Shown here: positions 40,001 to 47,961 of the stretch, in pieces
Numbering within the stretch: position 1 is the first letter of the stretch
Layout of the letters: the number at the start of each line of letters is the position of its first letter
Assembly: GCA_000818945.1 (NCBI GenBank)
Contig: KN805373.1
Coordinates: forward strand, 310,001-374,000
Length of the DNA: 64,000 bases
Source of the DNA: Schizochytrium sp. CCTCC M209059
Lineage: Eukaryota > Sar > Bigyra > Thraustochytrida > Thraustochytriidae
Direction: 5' to 3'
Notes under the pieces: model-generated
Database searches by the model: none
What the model saw: the letters and a program-made list of their open reading frames with translations, nothing else
Told to the model about the DNA's origin: nothing
Translations under genes and position numbers: made by a program

Positions 40001-40177
40001 CTCGCGCGGCTCCTGCGCGAACCCGCGCGCGAACTTGGTGGCCTCCTCGCGGAAGGCCTCGGCGCTCTTGCACGAGCGGCCCGCATCCGCCAGCTGCGCG
40101 GCCACGCCGCGCCAGTCGCAGCTCGAACCGCCTGCCACGCGCGCAAACGCCTCTGCTGCCGCGTCCACCGCCGCCAT
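37058..40177 (-). CDS. PRP16: DEAH-box splicing helicase PRP16/DHX38
   Basis: 1039 residues from the ATG at 40177; another in-frame ATG at 40261 would add GATC-repeat-encoded residues and is less likely. The helicase core shows GETGSGKTTQ (motif I), TQPRRVAA (Ia), DEAH (II), SAT (III), IFMTGQEDI, STNIAETSLTVDG and QRAGRAGR (VI). A ratchet/HA2 and OB domain follow with FDFMDPPP, RAEESDQARERFFVPESDHLTL and WLAELGPMFFSI. The RAEESD...FFVPESDHLT stretch and the C-terminal KKRFGL match DHX38/PRP16 rather than PRP2, PRP22 or PRP43. PRP16 drives spliceosome remodelling between the two catalytic steps. The N-terminal 340 residues are diverged, with repeats of Ala, Arg and Asp. Introns are few in this genome but spliceosomal machinery is clearly kept. 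Confidence 0.94.
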   Translation of the reverse strand: MAAVDAAAEAFARVAGGSSCDWRGVAAQLADAGRSCKSAEAFREEATKFARGFAQEPRERLEALWRTLASADADDDATTQPGSQFVGRETGAEEDDFDRSYYDAADGPDFLGDEAKWTARQARMEREQQPRRSLASRLHAEDRARQQSAWEEELMFRSGVKRGRHVDVDAHTETDVRTVVLVRNLRPAFLREGDLVRRLDAAGHAETAAVVVDENSDMAMAASRGSPAVKRIREQLARTRMKHKFWELGGSKMGAAIGQGGQVANYGQDQEEAADFDLDKVAPSKPAHERAQGPGTSDAVALPQDKEAQLLQTSDRALDAREKIQQVRENLPVRQVRDELLRVIRSNQVIVVVGETGSGKTTQLTQYLREDGYTRSSTGARLLVACTQPRRVAAMSVAKRVAEEAGCPLGGTVGYAIRFEDCTSPETEIKYMTDGVLMRETLSSPDLDKYSCVVMDEAHERSLFTDVLFGVLKGVVQRRLDFKLIVTSATMDADKFSRFFGGCATFHIPGRTFEVETYFAKSVVPDFVEAAVKQALEIHLSSPPGDILIFMTGQEDITATCQLLADRIESLGEGVPELLLLPMYSQLPADLQAKIFEGAKAGQRKCIVSTNIAETSLTVDGIRYVIDSGMCKLKVFNPRVGMDALRVTPVSQANANQRAGRAGRTARGYCWRMYTENQFVHELLPAQVPEIQRTNLGNVVLLLKTIGVRDLLSFDFMDPPPKENIVDSMYQLWVLGALDGAGELTALGTQMAKYPLDPPLAKMLISARELGCAEDMLTVVSMLSVPEVFYRPAERAEESDQARERFFVPESDHLTLCNVYNLSKRQGFNAGWCAKHFIHRKAVLKAHEVREQLQSMVPAPPHGVKAVSGTPAWDLVRKAICSAYFVQAARLKSITEYVNLLNGASAALHPSSAICGIGETPDYVVYHELVLTSKEYMRTVTAIDPHWLAELGPMFFSIKGHEHLGRHDIDGKMVAGADSEDGTGHGSSSSRPAAAGAHALSAASARASSASSGSGAADVQFGRSKPMAKRRNKKKRFGL

Positions 40178-40696
40178 CGCGCCGCGCGCGCGGCCCCGGC
40201 GCGGCTCAGGTCCGCGATTAACCGGGCGATCGATCGATCGATCGATCGATGATTGATGCATCGACCAATCTTCGTAGCTGCGCAACCCTTTTTACTGCTA
40301 CACGTTGCTAGCTTGACCGCGAGCGCGTGGGCCACGGTGGGACGCGCAACACGGAGAGAACTCTTCGGGACAATTTTTCTTTTTTTTGGGGGCTAGGGAC
40401 GGGGAGAGGAAAGAGAGATGGTGGTTCGGCTGGCTGCTTGCAAGGTGAAGATGGAATAAGGCACCATTTGGCTGCGCCTGACGGATGACTTTTGCGCATC
40501 GTCATCATCATTTTCGTCTTCTTGCGGAAACGCAATAGGTTGGTGAATGGAGGTACAAAAACATGATTTTTCTTGGTCAGGAGTGTGGTCTTATACGATT
40601 CTCATCGAGGGCGCGAGTTTTTCGCGCAGGCGTTGGTCAGGGGGGGGGGGCGCTTGTGCATCGTGAAAAGCAAAAGCGTAAAGCGTGTGCTCGTCG
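40178..40696. promoter_or_regulatory. Upstream region of PRP16
   Basis: The 519 bp contain a GATC tandem run (40226-40251), a T-rich tract near 40375-40388 and a G-run (40641-40650). It should hold the PRP16 promoter and the 3' end of the micro-protein gene. No further gene is seen. Confidence 0.45.
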
Positions 40697-40816
40697 TCAC
40701 TTCTTGCAGGTGCAGAGTTTGTCCTGGGGCACGCCGCGAAGAGCGCTTTCGACGTGGTTGCCGCAGCCGCCCCACGTGGTCTTGCCGCACTTGCTGCACT
40801 TCACTTGAAAGCACAT
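40697..40816 (-). CDS. 39-residue zinc-binding micro-protein
   Basis: A minus-strand ATG at 40816 opens a 39-codon frame ending in TGA at 40697. The protein begins MCFQVKCSKCGKTTWGGCG and ends with a CTCKK tail. The Cys pattern (C-x2-C, then C, His, C-x-C) is what a small zinc-ribbon or treble-clef-like site needs, and the sequence resembles tiny conserved proteins of about 40 residues seen in fungi and other microbes whose role is unknown. Cysteines make up about one sixth of the chain. It stands alone between PRP16 and the TIR gene, transcribed in the same direction. The assignment rests on motif density and coding-like codons; function is not known. Confidence 0.7.
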   Translation of the reverse strand: MCFQVKCSKCGKTTWGGCGNHVESALRGVPQDKLCTCKK

Positions 40817-40880
40817 TGTCTCTGGTCTCTTGTCTTGACTTGGCGAATGGGCGGATGGACCCGTGTGCCTTGAAGATTGT

Positions 40881-40952
<72 letters not shown>

Positions 40953-41417
40953 TTGCTTTGATCAAAGGGAAAGGGAGTTCAGGGTCTGCCGGACTTGCGC
41001 CAATTCTTGACGCTCGATCGGCCACGGAACTTGCCTACGGTGTTTTTCCTTGAAACGATCGTTCGAACAATGAGGCGGCCAAACAGACCTTTCAATGTGT
41101 GCGCGGCTAAACACCGCGTTCAATTGCCGAGGGTGCTTGTGGAGAAACCATTGCGTCGGTTGAATCGCAAACCGTCCCGAACAAGACAACTGGCTTGCCA
41201 GCGAGCTCTGGTCACTGGTAGTATACCCCGTCGGTTTTAGCTCAGAGACGATACACAACAACAAAAATCAAGCTGGCGCGTTGGTTCGCTGGCGTGCTAG
41301 CTGGGACATGTCGCGTATAGGCGCGCACTGACTTACAAATCGAAGTCGTAATAGGTAGTAATAAGAGTCAACATTAACTTTGTATAAATGTAAAGATTTC
41401 GGGCTTGCTCGTCAGAA
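40817..41417. other. Intergenic with TTGC array
   Basis: The 601 bp hold the TTGC array at 40881-40950 and otherwise unremarkable sequence, becoming AT-rich toward the 3' end of the ANK-SAM-TIR gene (41340-41417). No gene is seen. Confidence 0.45.
40881..40950. repeat. TTGC/GCTT tetranucleotide array, about 17 units
   Basis: A long perfect array of the same unit as at 31250-31296, located about 65 bp upstream of the zinc micro-protein start codon (minus strand). Confidence 0.95.
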
Positions 41418-43781
41418 TCATGACTCCAAAGATTCGATGAGGCTGGCAAAATTTCTTTCGCGCGCCGAGGATGTGGAAAAGTCGATCACATTCTCCTGCA
41501 AAAGCCACCCTTGCAGAGCCCCCTTCCATGAGGCTGAGTCCAGCATGCCCGCGTCCAGAACCACGGGAATGATTCGCTTTGGGCCAAAGGTTTGACAAGC
41601 GACGGTGAAGGCTTGCTTGCAATAATCCGCACGCCGCTTGTTGACCTCCTTCATGAATCGTCGAGTGACAAAGACCACCGCTTTGTGTGATCGCGCCGCG
41701 GCATTTACAAGCTGATATGAAGCATTGTCAATCAGACGTTCCTCGTCAAACCATGTAAGCTTTCCTGCCTGCGCGAGCTTTGTATTAACCTCGCTCACGA
41801 TGTCATGGTCAGCGTTGTCGACGCCCCAATAGTGCACGACAAATGCGTCGAATTCGGCTCGACTTGGAGGAGAGTCGTAACCCTCGTAAAGTCGTCGAGG
41901 ATTGCTTACACGATTCAAGGATCGCCGTTCGAGCGCAAACTGAGGAGCTCGGAGCTCATTGAGAACTTTATCGAGTTCAGTGCTCCACTCCGCGTACGAA
42001 GTGACACCCAACTGAAGCAGGTCTCCTTCGCTAAGGGGGGAGCATTGTGCTAGCGTTCGAATGTCTTCGTCGTAAAAGCGGGTCACGACCTCCCGCGAGA
42101 GCCGCATTTTGCGTAGCAGGAACCTTGCAACGCTGGTCTTGTGAAGAAAGTCAAAATACGCCAGAATATCATTGCGGCCGTGGTTTCTGGCGATGTCAAG
42201 AGCGTTATCGCCATTTTCATCCCTCAGCATGGCATCGGAGCCCAATGTCCACAACAGTTTCACACACTGCAGGGTGTTTTCCTGGTAGACAGGCTGAGCA
42301 ACATTCACACTATTGTGACCGCGCGTGTTGATTTGTCTCCATTGGCGAAAATCGTCATCTGCGTCCATGCCCACCCACAGTTCATCATCATTGCCCGTCG
42401 AGGAGCAAGAGAGCATGAGCGCCGTCGAGCCATGCTGGTTTCGTGCATTTAGTACAGCAGTGCCAGACTGAAGTTGAAACCGAGTATGGTTGATTTGGCC
42501 GAACAAGCACGAGAACATCAAGGCCGTATTACCATCCCGACCTTGCAAGTCCACATTCGCCCCAGACTCAAGCAACAGACCAGCGATCTCATCTTCGCCA
42601 AACCGGCATGCCAACATGAGAGCTGTGTAGCCTTCGACCGCCTTCGTTTCATCATCATCCCCCCCCGCCTGCACGTCCATGTTGGCGCCATACTGCAAGA
42701 GTAGCTGTACAATTTCGAGCTGGCCAGCCGCGCATGCTAACATTAGTGCGTTCAGCCCCTTTGGACGTTTGCTTGGGTCGATGACGGGACCTCGGTCAAG
42801 AAGGACTTGCACGATCGTAGGATCTCCGTGAATGCCGCACGCAAGCTCAAGTGCAGATTTATCCTTGCTATCCCGCAACTTCAAGCTTGCGCCGTGGTCG
42901 AGAAGACACTCGATGACTGCAGCATCGCGCCCATTGCTATCGCTGCCAGTGGCTGCAGACATAGTCTTTGACTGCCCCGACTTTAGATTCTGGCACGCAT
43001 ACATTAGAGCGGTGGTACCCGTCTCGCTCTGCAGATCCACACTAGCACCGAATTCCAGAAAAGAGATGGTCAAGTCCAACATCCCACTCGCACATGCAAG
43101 CATGAGTGGAGTGATGCCGTCATTTCCCCAAACATCTAGATCTGCACCACGTTCGGCAAGGAGCTGAGCTAGTTCTAGCTTGTTCTCCTCGATACACTTG
43201 AGAAGAAAAGCAGTGGCATCATTTCCTGGCCTTGCACCATTCTCAAGAAGAATCTGAGCGCAGCGATATGCTTGAACGGTACTGGCACAGGCGAGAGCAG
43301 TTTCGCCGCTGTATTCATTTTCATGATTAACGTCAGCACCTCGTTTGAGAAGCTCGTCGACGAGAATGGGCCGTCGTTTCAAGCATGCATAGTAGAGAGC
43401 CGTATTTCCCCAAGAATCGGTGAGGTTTACATCGGCTCCGAATTCAATGAGGTAGCTCGCGATTGATGCATTTCTGGATCCATCGCGAATCGAAAGCATC
43501 AACATTGTCATCATGTTCATCGTTGGCGACTGGCCGTTGAGATCAAAGTGCTCTGTTTGCATCTTCAGCATGAAGGCCTCTAGATCGTCCGCTCTAATGA
43601 TTTCAAGCATCTCTGGGTCAATTTCGACGTTGCTCGCGTCGTTCCCCTTCGAGTCGTTCTCGTTCAAGTCATCTTCGCCTGGGTATTTTGTACTTAGGTC
43701 TTCTTCACTTTGCTCTTTCCTGCGGTAGTTATAGTTTGACCACGCAGATCTCCCTTCCCGGCCTTGCCTTCTCCTCCACAT
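41418..43781 (-). CDS. Ankyrin-repeat, SAM-like and TIR-domain protein
   Basis: 787 residues from the ATG at 43781. Residues about 55-540 hold roughly a dozen ankyrin repeats (GNTALYYAC, GETALACAS, GITPLMLACASG, GLNALMLACAAGQLEIV, GYTALMLACRFG, GNTALMFSC, GSTALMLSC). Residues about 550-612 look like a SAM domain (RFLLRKMRLSREVVTRFYDE, then LLQLGVTSYAEW). Residues about 637-787 form a TIR domain: FDAFVVHYWGVDNADHDIV, KLTWFDEERL, AVVFVTRRFMKEV, DYCKQAF and KRIIPVVLDAG. TIR domains either scaffold immune signalling or hydrolyse NAD+. By hand alignment with SARM1, the catalytic Glu position is occupied by Ser here, so scaffolding or effector recruitment seems more likely than NADase activity. Cytosolic; no signal peptide or TM. 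Divergent from NDUFV1. Confidence 0.88.
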   Translation of the reverse strand: MWRRRQGREGRSAWSNYNYRRKEQSEEDLSTKYPGEDDLNENDSKGNDASNVEIDPEMLEIIRADDLEAFMLKMQTEHFDLNGQSPTMNMMTMLMLSIRDGSRNASIASYLIEFGADVNLTDSWGNTALYYACLKRRPILVDELLKRGADVNHENEYSGETALACASTVQAYRCAQILLENGARPGNDATAFLLKCIEENKLELAQLLAERGADLDVWGNDGITPLMLACASGMLDLTISFLEFGASVDLQSETGTTALMYACQNLKSGQSKTMSAATGSDSNGRDAAVIECLLDHGASLKLRDSKDKSALELACGIHGDPTIVQVLLDRGPVIDPSKRPKGLNALMLACAAGQLEIVQLLLQYGANMDVQAGGDDDETKAVEGYTALMLACRFGEDEIAGLLLESGANVDLQGRDGNTALMFSCLFGQINHTRFQLQSGTAVLNARNQHGSTALMLSCSSTGNDDELWVGMDADDDFRQWRQINTRGHNSVNVAQPVYQENTLQCVKLLWTLGSDAMLRDENGDNALDIARNHGRNDILAYFDFLHKTSVARFLLRKMRLSREVVTRFYDEDIRTLAQCSPLSEGDLLQLGVTSYAEWSTELDKVLNELRAPQFALERRSLNRVSNPRRLYEGYDSPPSRAEFDAFVVHYWGVDNADHDIVSEVNTKLAQAGKLTWFDEERLIDNASYQLVNAAARSHKAVVFVTRRFMKEVNKRRADYCKQAFTVACQTFGPKRIIPVVLDAGMLDSASWKGALQGWLLQENVIDFSTSSARERNFASLIESLES

Positions 43782-44541
43782 CGTTATCTCGTGCGAGAGC
43801 GCCTACTTTTTCGTCCTTTTCTTCAAGTCCCCCTTCTTCGAGACCTGCTCGTTTAAGACCTGTTCGTACGAGTCTTTATCGTTTGCTTTTCTCCTGGCCA
43901 AGCGCTTTCCTCTCTTTCTTCAGTACAATACGTAAGAAAACGCGTCGTTCTCCTTCTCTTTCCCCTTCTCCTCGTCCTCGTCCTCGTCACCCCCGACGCC
44001 TCCGCCGCCGTCTTCAAAGAAGAAGAGGAAGTAGAAGCAGAAGTAGAAGTATGAAGGATCGGGCAATCCTTTGGACAACTTCTCCTTCCCCACCACCACC
44101 TCCTCCTCCTCCTCCTCCTCCTCCTTGTTGTCCTCGTCCTCCTCGTTGGGGTTCTCCCCGTCCAGCGTGCAGAAGTATATCGCTCTCCCAACTCCAGCCG
44201 GAGGGTCAAAATCGGCCGCCCGGGCCCGCTCTCACGAAGACGTGGGGGCAAACGGCGCGGGAGCGGTTGCGAAAAGTTCCGCTGCAGCCAGCTGGCGCGG
44301 GGCGGCGGGGGCGGCATATCCGCAACCAGTGGCGCTGCACTGCGCGCCTCAGATCGGGCGAGCGGCCTCCAGACAGGAGAGGGAGACGGAGCAGACTTTT
44401 TCCGCGCGGCGGGCAGCGGCGAGCGAGCGAGCGCGGCGCGACCGGGTCGCAGCCCTTGGACCCCTTCCCCGGCGCCCCCCCCCCCCCCCCACCCCGCGGG
44501 CGAGCAGGGAAGGAAAGGAGAAGAAGGAGAAGAAGAAGAAG
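43782..44541. promoter_or_regulatory. Divergent promoter region of ANK-SAM-TIR and NDUFV1
   Basis: The 760 bp between two divergent genes include a CT/TC-rich pyrimidine tract (43780-44125, with a CTC/TCC run at 44092-44123), a GC-rich block and a C-run (44475-44490). NDUFV1 has an AAG/GAA-rich stretch directly before its ATG. A frame open upstream of NDUFV1 starts without a plausible targeting sequence and is treated as leader. Confidence 0.45.
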
Positions 44542-46062
44542 ATGATGATGCGGCAGGCGACCACGCGCGCGGCGCGCTCGGCGCGCGCGTACGCGGCGGC
44601 GGGCGAGCGCGTGCGCGCCTTCTCGGGCGAGGCCGAGGAGGTCCCGCTCACCCGCACCTACGGCGGTCTCGCGGACCAGGACCGCATCTTTCAGAACCTG
44701 TACGGCGAGCAGGACTGGGCACTCAGAGATGCTCAGAAGCGCGGCGACTGGTACCAGACCAAGGAGCTCATGTGGATGGGCCCCGACTGGATCGTTCAGG
44801 AGATCAAGGACAGCGGTCTCCGCGGACGTGGTGGCGCTGGTTTCCCCAGTGGTCTCAAGTGGAGCTTCATGCCCAAGCAGACCGATGGCCGACCCAACTT
44901 TCTCCTCATCAACGCCGATGAGTCCGAGCCCGGTACCTGCAAGGATCGCGAGATCATGCGCAAGGAGCCGCACAAGCTCATCGAGGGCTGCCTCATTGCA
45001 GGTTTCGCGATGCGCGCTCGCGCCGCCTACATCTACATTCGCGGTGAATTTTTCAACGAGGCCATCACCCTCGACAAGGCCATCCACGAGGCGTACGAGA
45101 ACGGCCTTTTGGGCAAGAACGCCGCCGGCAGCGGGTACGATTTTGATGTCTACCTGCACCGTGGCGCGGGCGCCTACATTTGCGGTGAGGAGACCGCGAC
45201 CATCGAGTCTCTCGAGGGCCGCCAGGGCAAGCCCCGCCTCAAGCCCCCTTTCCCCGCCGACACCGGCCTCTGGGGCTGCCCGACGACTGTAACAAACGTG
45301 GAGACGATTGCGGTGAGCCCAACGATCCTGCGCCGCGGCGCGTCCTGGTTCAACGGCCTCGGGCGCAAGGGTAACGCCGGCACCAAGCTCTTCATCGTCT
45401 CCGGCCACGTGAACAACCCCATTTGCGTCGAGGAGGAGATGAGCATCCCCTTCAAGGACCTCATTGACCGGCATTGCGGCGGCGTGCGCGGCGGCTGGGA
45501 CAACTTCCAGGCGGTCATTCCCGGCGGCTCTTCTGTCCCGCTCCTTACCAAGAAGCTTGTCGACGACGCTGGTGACCTCTACATGGACTTTGATGGTCTC
45601 AAGGCCGCAGGCTCTGGCCTTGGTACTGCTGCCGTCACCGTCTTCGATAAGAGCTTTGATATGGTGGCTGGCATCCGTCGCCTTGCGCACTTTTACGCTC
45701 ACGAGTCCTGCGGCCAGTGCACCCCCTGCCGCGAGGGCACCACCTGGATGGAGGACGTCCTCAAGCGGATGGAGAACGGTAACGCCGACGCCCGTGAGGT
45801 TCCCATGCTTGAGGAGATCTCGCGCCAGATTGAGGGCCACACCATTTGCGCTCTTGGCGACGCCGCGGCCTGGCCTGTGCAGGGTCTCATCAAGAACTAC
45901 TATGAGCACCTTCAGGAGCGCGCCGAGGCCGGTCCTGAAAACGCTCAGCGGATCCAACAGAGCTCTTACCAAAAGGCTTGGATCGGCGCCCCCATTAACA
46001 ACAGCGAGTGGATCGAGAAGCACGGCGAGGGCACCACCTACAAGGCCAAGGCCTCTGCTTAG
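44542..46062 (+). CDS. NDUFV1: Mitochondrial complex I 51-kDa subunit NDUFV1 (NuoF)
   Basis: 506 residues from the first of three consecutive ATGs (44542). The N-terminal 35 residues (QATTRAARSARAYAAAGERVRAFS) are Arg/Ala-rich, as expected of a mitochondrial presequence. The flavoprotein core includes SGLRGRGGAGFPSGLKW (FMN/NADH-binding glycine-rich loop), INADESEPGTCKDREI, YLHRGAGAYICGEETA, and the N3 4Fe-4S cluster motif ESCGQCTPCREG with the later distant Cys in HTICALGDAAAWP. The subunit takes electrons from NADH into complex I on the matrix side. The C-terminal extension after the last cluster Cys is typical of mitochondrial rather than bacterial forms. Codon bias is extreme, suggesting high expression. 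Confidence 0.96.
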   Translation: MMMRQATTRAARSARAYAAAGERVRAFSGEAEEVPLTRTYGGLADQDRIFQNLYGEQDWALRDAQKRGDWYQTKELMWMGPDWIVQEIKDSGLRGRGGAGFPSGLKWSFMPKQTDGRPNFLLINADESEPGTCKDREIMRKEPHKLIEGCLIAGFAMRARAAYIYIRGEFFNEAITLDKAIHEAYENGLLGKNAAGSGYDFDVYLHRGAGAYICGEETATIESLEGRQGKPRLKPPFPADTGLWGCPTTVTNVETIAVSPTILRRGASWFNGLGRKGNAGTKLFIVSGHVNNPICVEEEMSIPFKDLIDRHCGGVRGGWDNFQAVIPGGSSVPLLTKKLVDDAGDLYMDFDGLKAAGSGLGTAAVTVFDKSFDMVAGIRRLAHFYAHESCGQCTPCREGTTWMEDVLKRMENGNADAREVPMLEEISRQIEGHTICALGDAAAWPVQGLIKNYYEHLQERAEAGPENAQRIQQSSYQKAWIGAPINNSEWIEKHGEGTTYKAKASA

Positions 46063-46461
46063 GTTCGTGTCCCTAGTCATTGCATCCCTCTGCTTTGAAT
46101 TACTGAGTTTAGCAAACCAAAGAAACAAGCTGCAGTCATGTGCATTCTTGAATTGTTCTGCCCGTAACCCCCTCCTTTCTCTCTCTCGCTCTCGCTCTCG
46201 CTTTCGCTCTCTTCTTGTCCGTTTTATGCTTTTGGGTTTACCTGCTGGTTCAAGGATTGCCGACCGTGTGGGTGGGGGAGGGAGGGTTTGCCTACAGTCG
46301 GCGGCGGTAAACACCAACCGTCGGCGAATCAAATTGAATAAGAAATAATCTGATTATGTTTTCATGCACCTGCACGGGGCGAGCTCACAGTTATCTGTCT
46401 ACCTACATGTTCAAGCTCGCTTTCTTCGCTCTTTCCCTTTTTTTTCTCTTTTTTTCTCTTC
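46063..46461. other. Convergent 3' intergenic region
   Basis: The 399 bp separate the 3' ends of NDUFV1 (+) and the secreted EGF protein (-). It contains a CTCTCG/CGCTCT repeat tract (about 46178-46215) and T-rich sequence (46435-46465) that would be A-rich on the minus transcript. No gene is seen. Confidence 0.45.
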
Positions 46462-47841
46462 TCATGATTCGGCCATGGGAGCGAAATTGTCAGTTGATGC
46501 TGTCGCTCTTGTCTCAACCTCTTGAATTAACGTAAAGCCTCGGTCAAAGTGACCTGGACACGGATTTCTGTTGCTCAAGTGATACTGCATTGTCTCGTTC
46601 TGGCAAGCGTCAGGAAGCTTGCCGTCGACGCCATGGCTGTAAAGGAAACGTGGCGTGCACTCGGGTGTGAGAGTCACGCCACTAATGAGATGCGTGATTT
46701 CACGCTTTTCGTTGAACACAAGCTTGGGACGCTCGCGTTTGCTAAAGAGAACTTTTCCATGCGCAGCACCGTAATCAATCTCGCTTCCAGCAGTAGCGCC
46801 CGTCTTTGATACGGTCCACGTGTACCCGTCACGCGAGAACGAGTGCACAATCGAGGACCTAGGATGCGAAAAGGGAGCAGCATGCGAGAGACAGTGAAAG
46901 TAACCACGCTGGTCAATGTACAGAAAGGGATCCTCTCCAGCGCCGCAGGCTCTTGTGCTGCGAAGCTTATAAGGTCCACGCCAGTCCGTGCCCACAGACT
47001 CTGCAATCGCAAAGTTCAACGCGTGGAACAGAATGAGCACCGTCCCGTTGGGGAAAACCACCGGAGAAGGATTGGCATTGTCACCGACATCAAAGGAAAT
47101 TGCGGCCTCATGACCTTGCCAAGGGCCTGCAAGAGACTCTGCATGATGCAGGGGAAATGTGAATGGAAAGGACTCGTTCTTGTCGTCGTGCTGCGGCCTC
47201 GTCGCAGCTTTCACATCCTGCGATTGATGTTTGCCCGCAAATGGCATGTGATGCTGCACTTTTTCCCGGCATGGAGTTGTACCATGTGGCGCCGCAGGGC
47301 ACATTTCCGGCGGATGACTCAAGCCCTCGGTTCCAGAGCCAATGTGGAAGAGCAAAAGGTCGCCTTTGGGCATGCGTAGCACCTGAGGATTATGAGACCA
47401 CACCGGCACAACTTCCTGCGCGCGCTTGTAGGGCCCGAGGACGCCCTCATCCGAGACAGCTCGCACGATGCGGCTATTTTGGCGCCATGTCGTGAGCCCA
47501 CAGTGCTCCACCATCTCCGCCACGAAAAGATGGTGCCGGGTGGCCCCGTCGGGCGCCGCGCCGTGCTCCTCGAGCACGTTGCCGCCCCAGGTCGTCGTGT
47601 TCTCGAAGCGCAGGCCGCCCTGAACCCTTGCCGGGAGGAGAGCCAGCTTCCCGCACCAGGGCCCGCGCCACGCCGGGTCGCACTCGCAAGCGCCCTCGAC
47701 GCAGACCCCGTTGAGCTCGCAGTCCTCCGCCGCGGCGCCGCCGCGGGCCTCCGTCTCTCTGCCCGCGGCGCGCGCGAGGCCCGCGCACCAGAGCGTCAAC
47801 GCCGCCGCGAGAGCCGCCCACGGCGCGCGCCATCCCGCCAT
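46462..47841 (-). CDS. Secreted EGF-like / five-bladed beta-propeller (GH43-like) protein
   Basis: 459 residues from the ATG at 47841. A signal peptide (WAALAAALTLWCAGLARA core) is followed by an EGF-like module (CELNGVCVEGACECD then WRGPWCG). The remainder, about 380 residues, looks like the five-bladed propeller of GH43/GH32-type proteins: a repeated pattern of short strands such as NPQVLRMPKGDLLLFHIG, NPSPVVFPNGTVLILFHAL, AGEDPFLYIDQRGYFHCLSH and DGYTWTVSKTG. GPYKRAQ, GPWQGHE and GPYKLRS mark equivalent blade positions. Several NxS/T sites suggest N-glycosylation. It could be a carbohydrate-active enzyme or binding protein acting outside the cell or in the Golgi; catalytic carboxylates cannot be assigned with confidence. 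Divergent from the PIN-like carrier with only 120 bp between start codons. Confidence 0.75.
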   Translation of the reverse strand: MAGWRAPWAALAAALTLWCAGLARAAGRETEARGGAAAEDCELNGVCVEGACECDPAWRGPWCGKLALLPARVQGGLRFENTTTWGGNVLEEHGAAPDGATRHHLFVAEMVEHCGLTTWRQNSRIVRAVSDEGVLGPYKRAQEVVPVWSHNPQVLRMPKGDLLLFHIGSGTEGLSHPPEMCPAAPHGTTPCREKVQHHMPFAGKHQSQDVKAATRPQHDDKNESFPFTFPLHHAESLAGPWQGHEAAISFDVGDNANPSPVVFPNGTVLILFHALNFAIAESVGTDWRGPYKLRSTRACGAGEDPFLYIDQRGYFHCLSHAAPFSHPRSSIVHSFSRDGYTWTVSKTGATAGSEIDYGAAHGKVLFSKRERPKLVFNEKREITHLISGVTLTPECTPRFLYSHGVDGKLPDACQNETMQYHLSNRNPCPGHFDRGFTLIQEVETRATASTDNFAPMAES

Positions 47842-47961
47842 CTCCGCGCGCCTCTTCTCCCGCCGTCGCGCGCGCGAGTGCGAGTGCGGGCGCCGGGCCG
47901 CGGGGGCGCGGGGGGCTTCCCTCCCGCCGGGCCGCTCCTCTCCGCCGCGGCGTCGGGCGCG
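47842..47961. promoter_or_regulatory. Short bidirectional promoter region, 120 bp
   Basis: Only 120 bp separate the divergent ATGs at 47841 (-) and 47962 (+). The sequence is very GC-rich with no TATA-like word, so both 5' leaders and promoters must be compact or overlap the neighbouring gene. Confidence 0.5.

Noticed and set aside
44206..46332. 708-codon minus-strand frame antisense to NDUFV1
   Set aside because: Shadow of a codon-biased complex I gene; no family signature.
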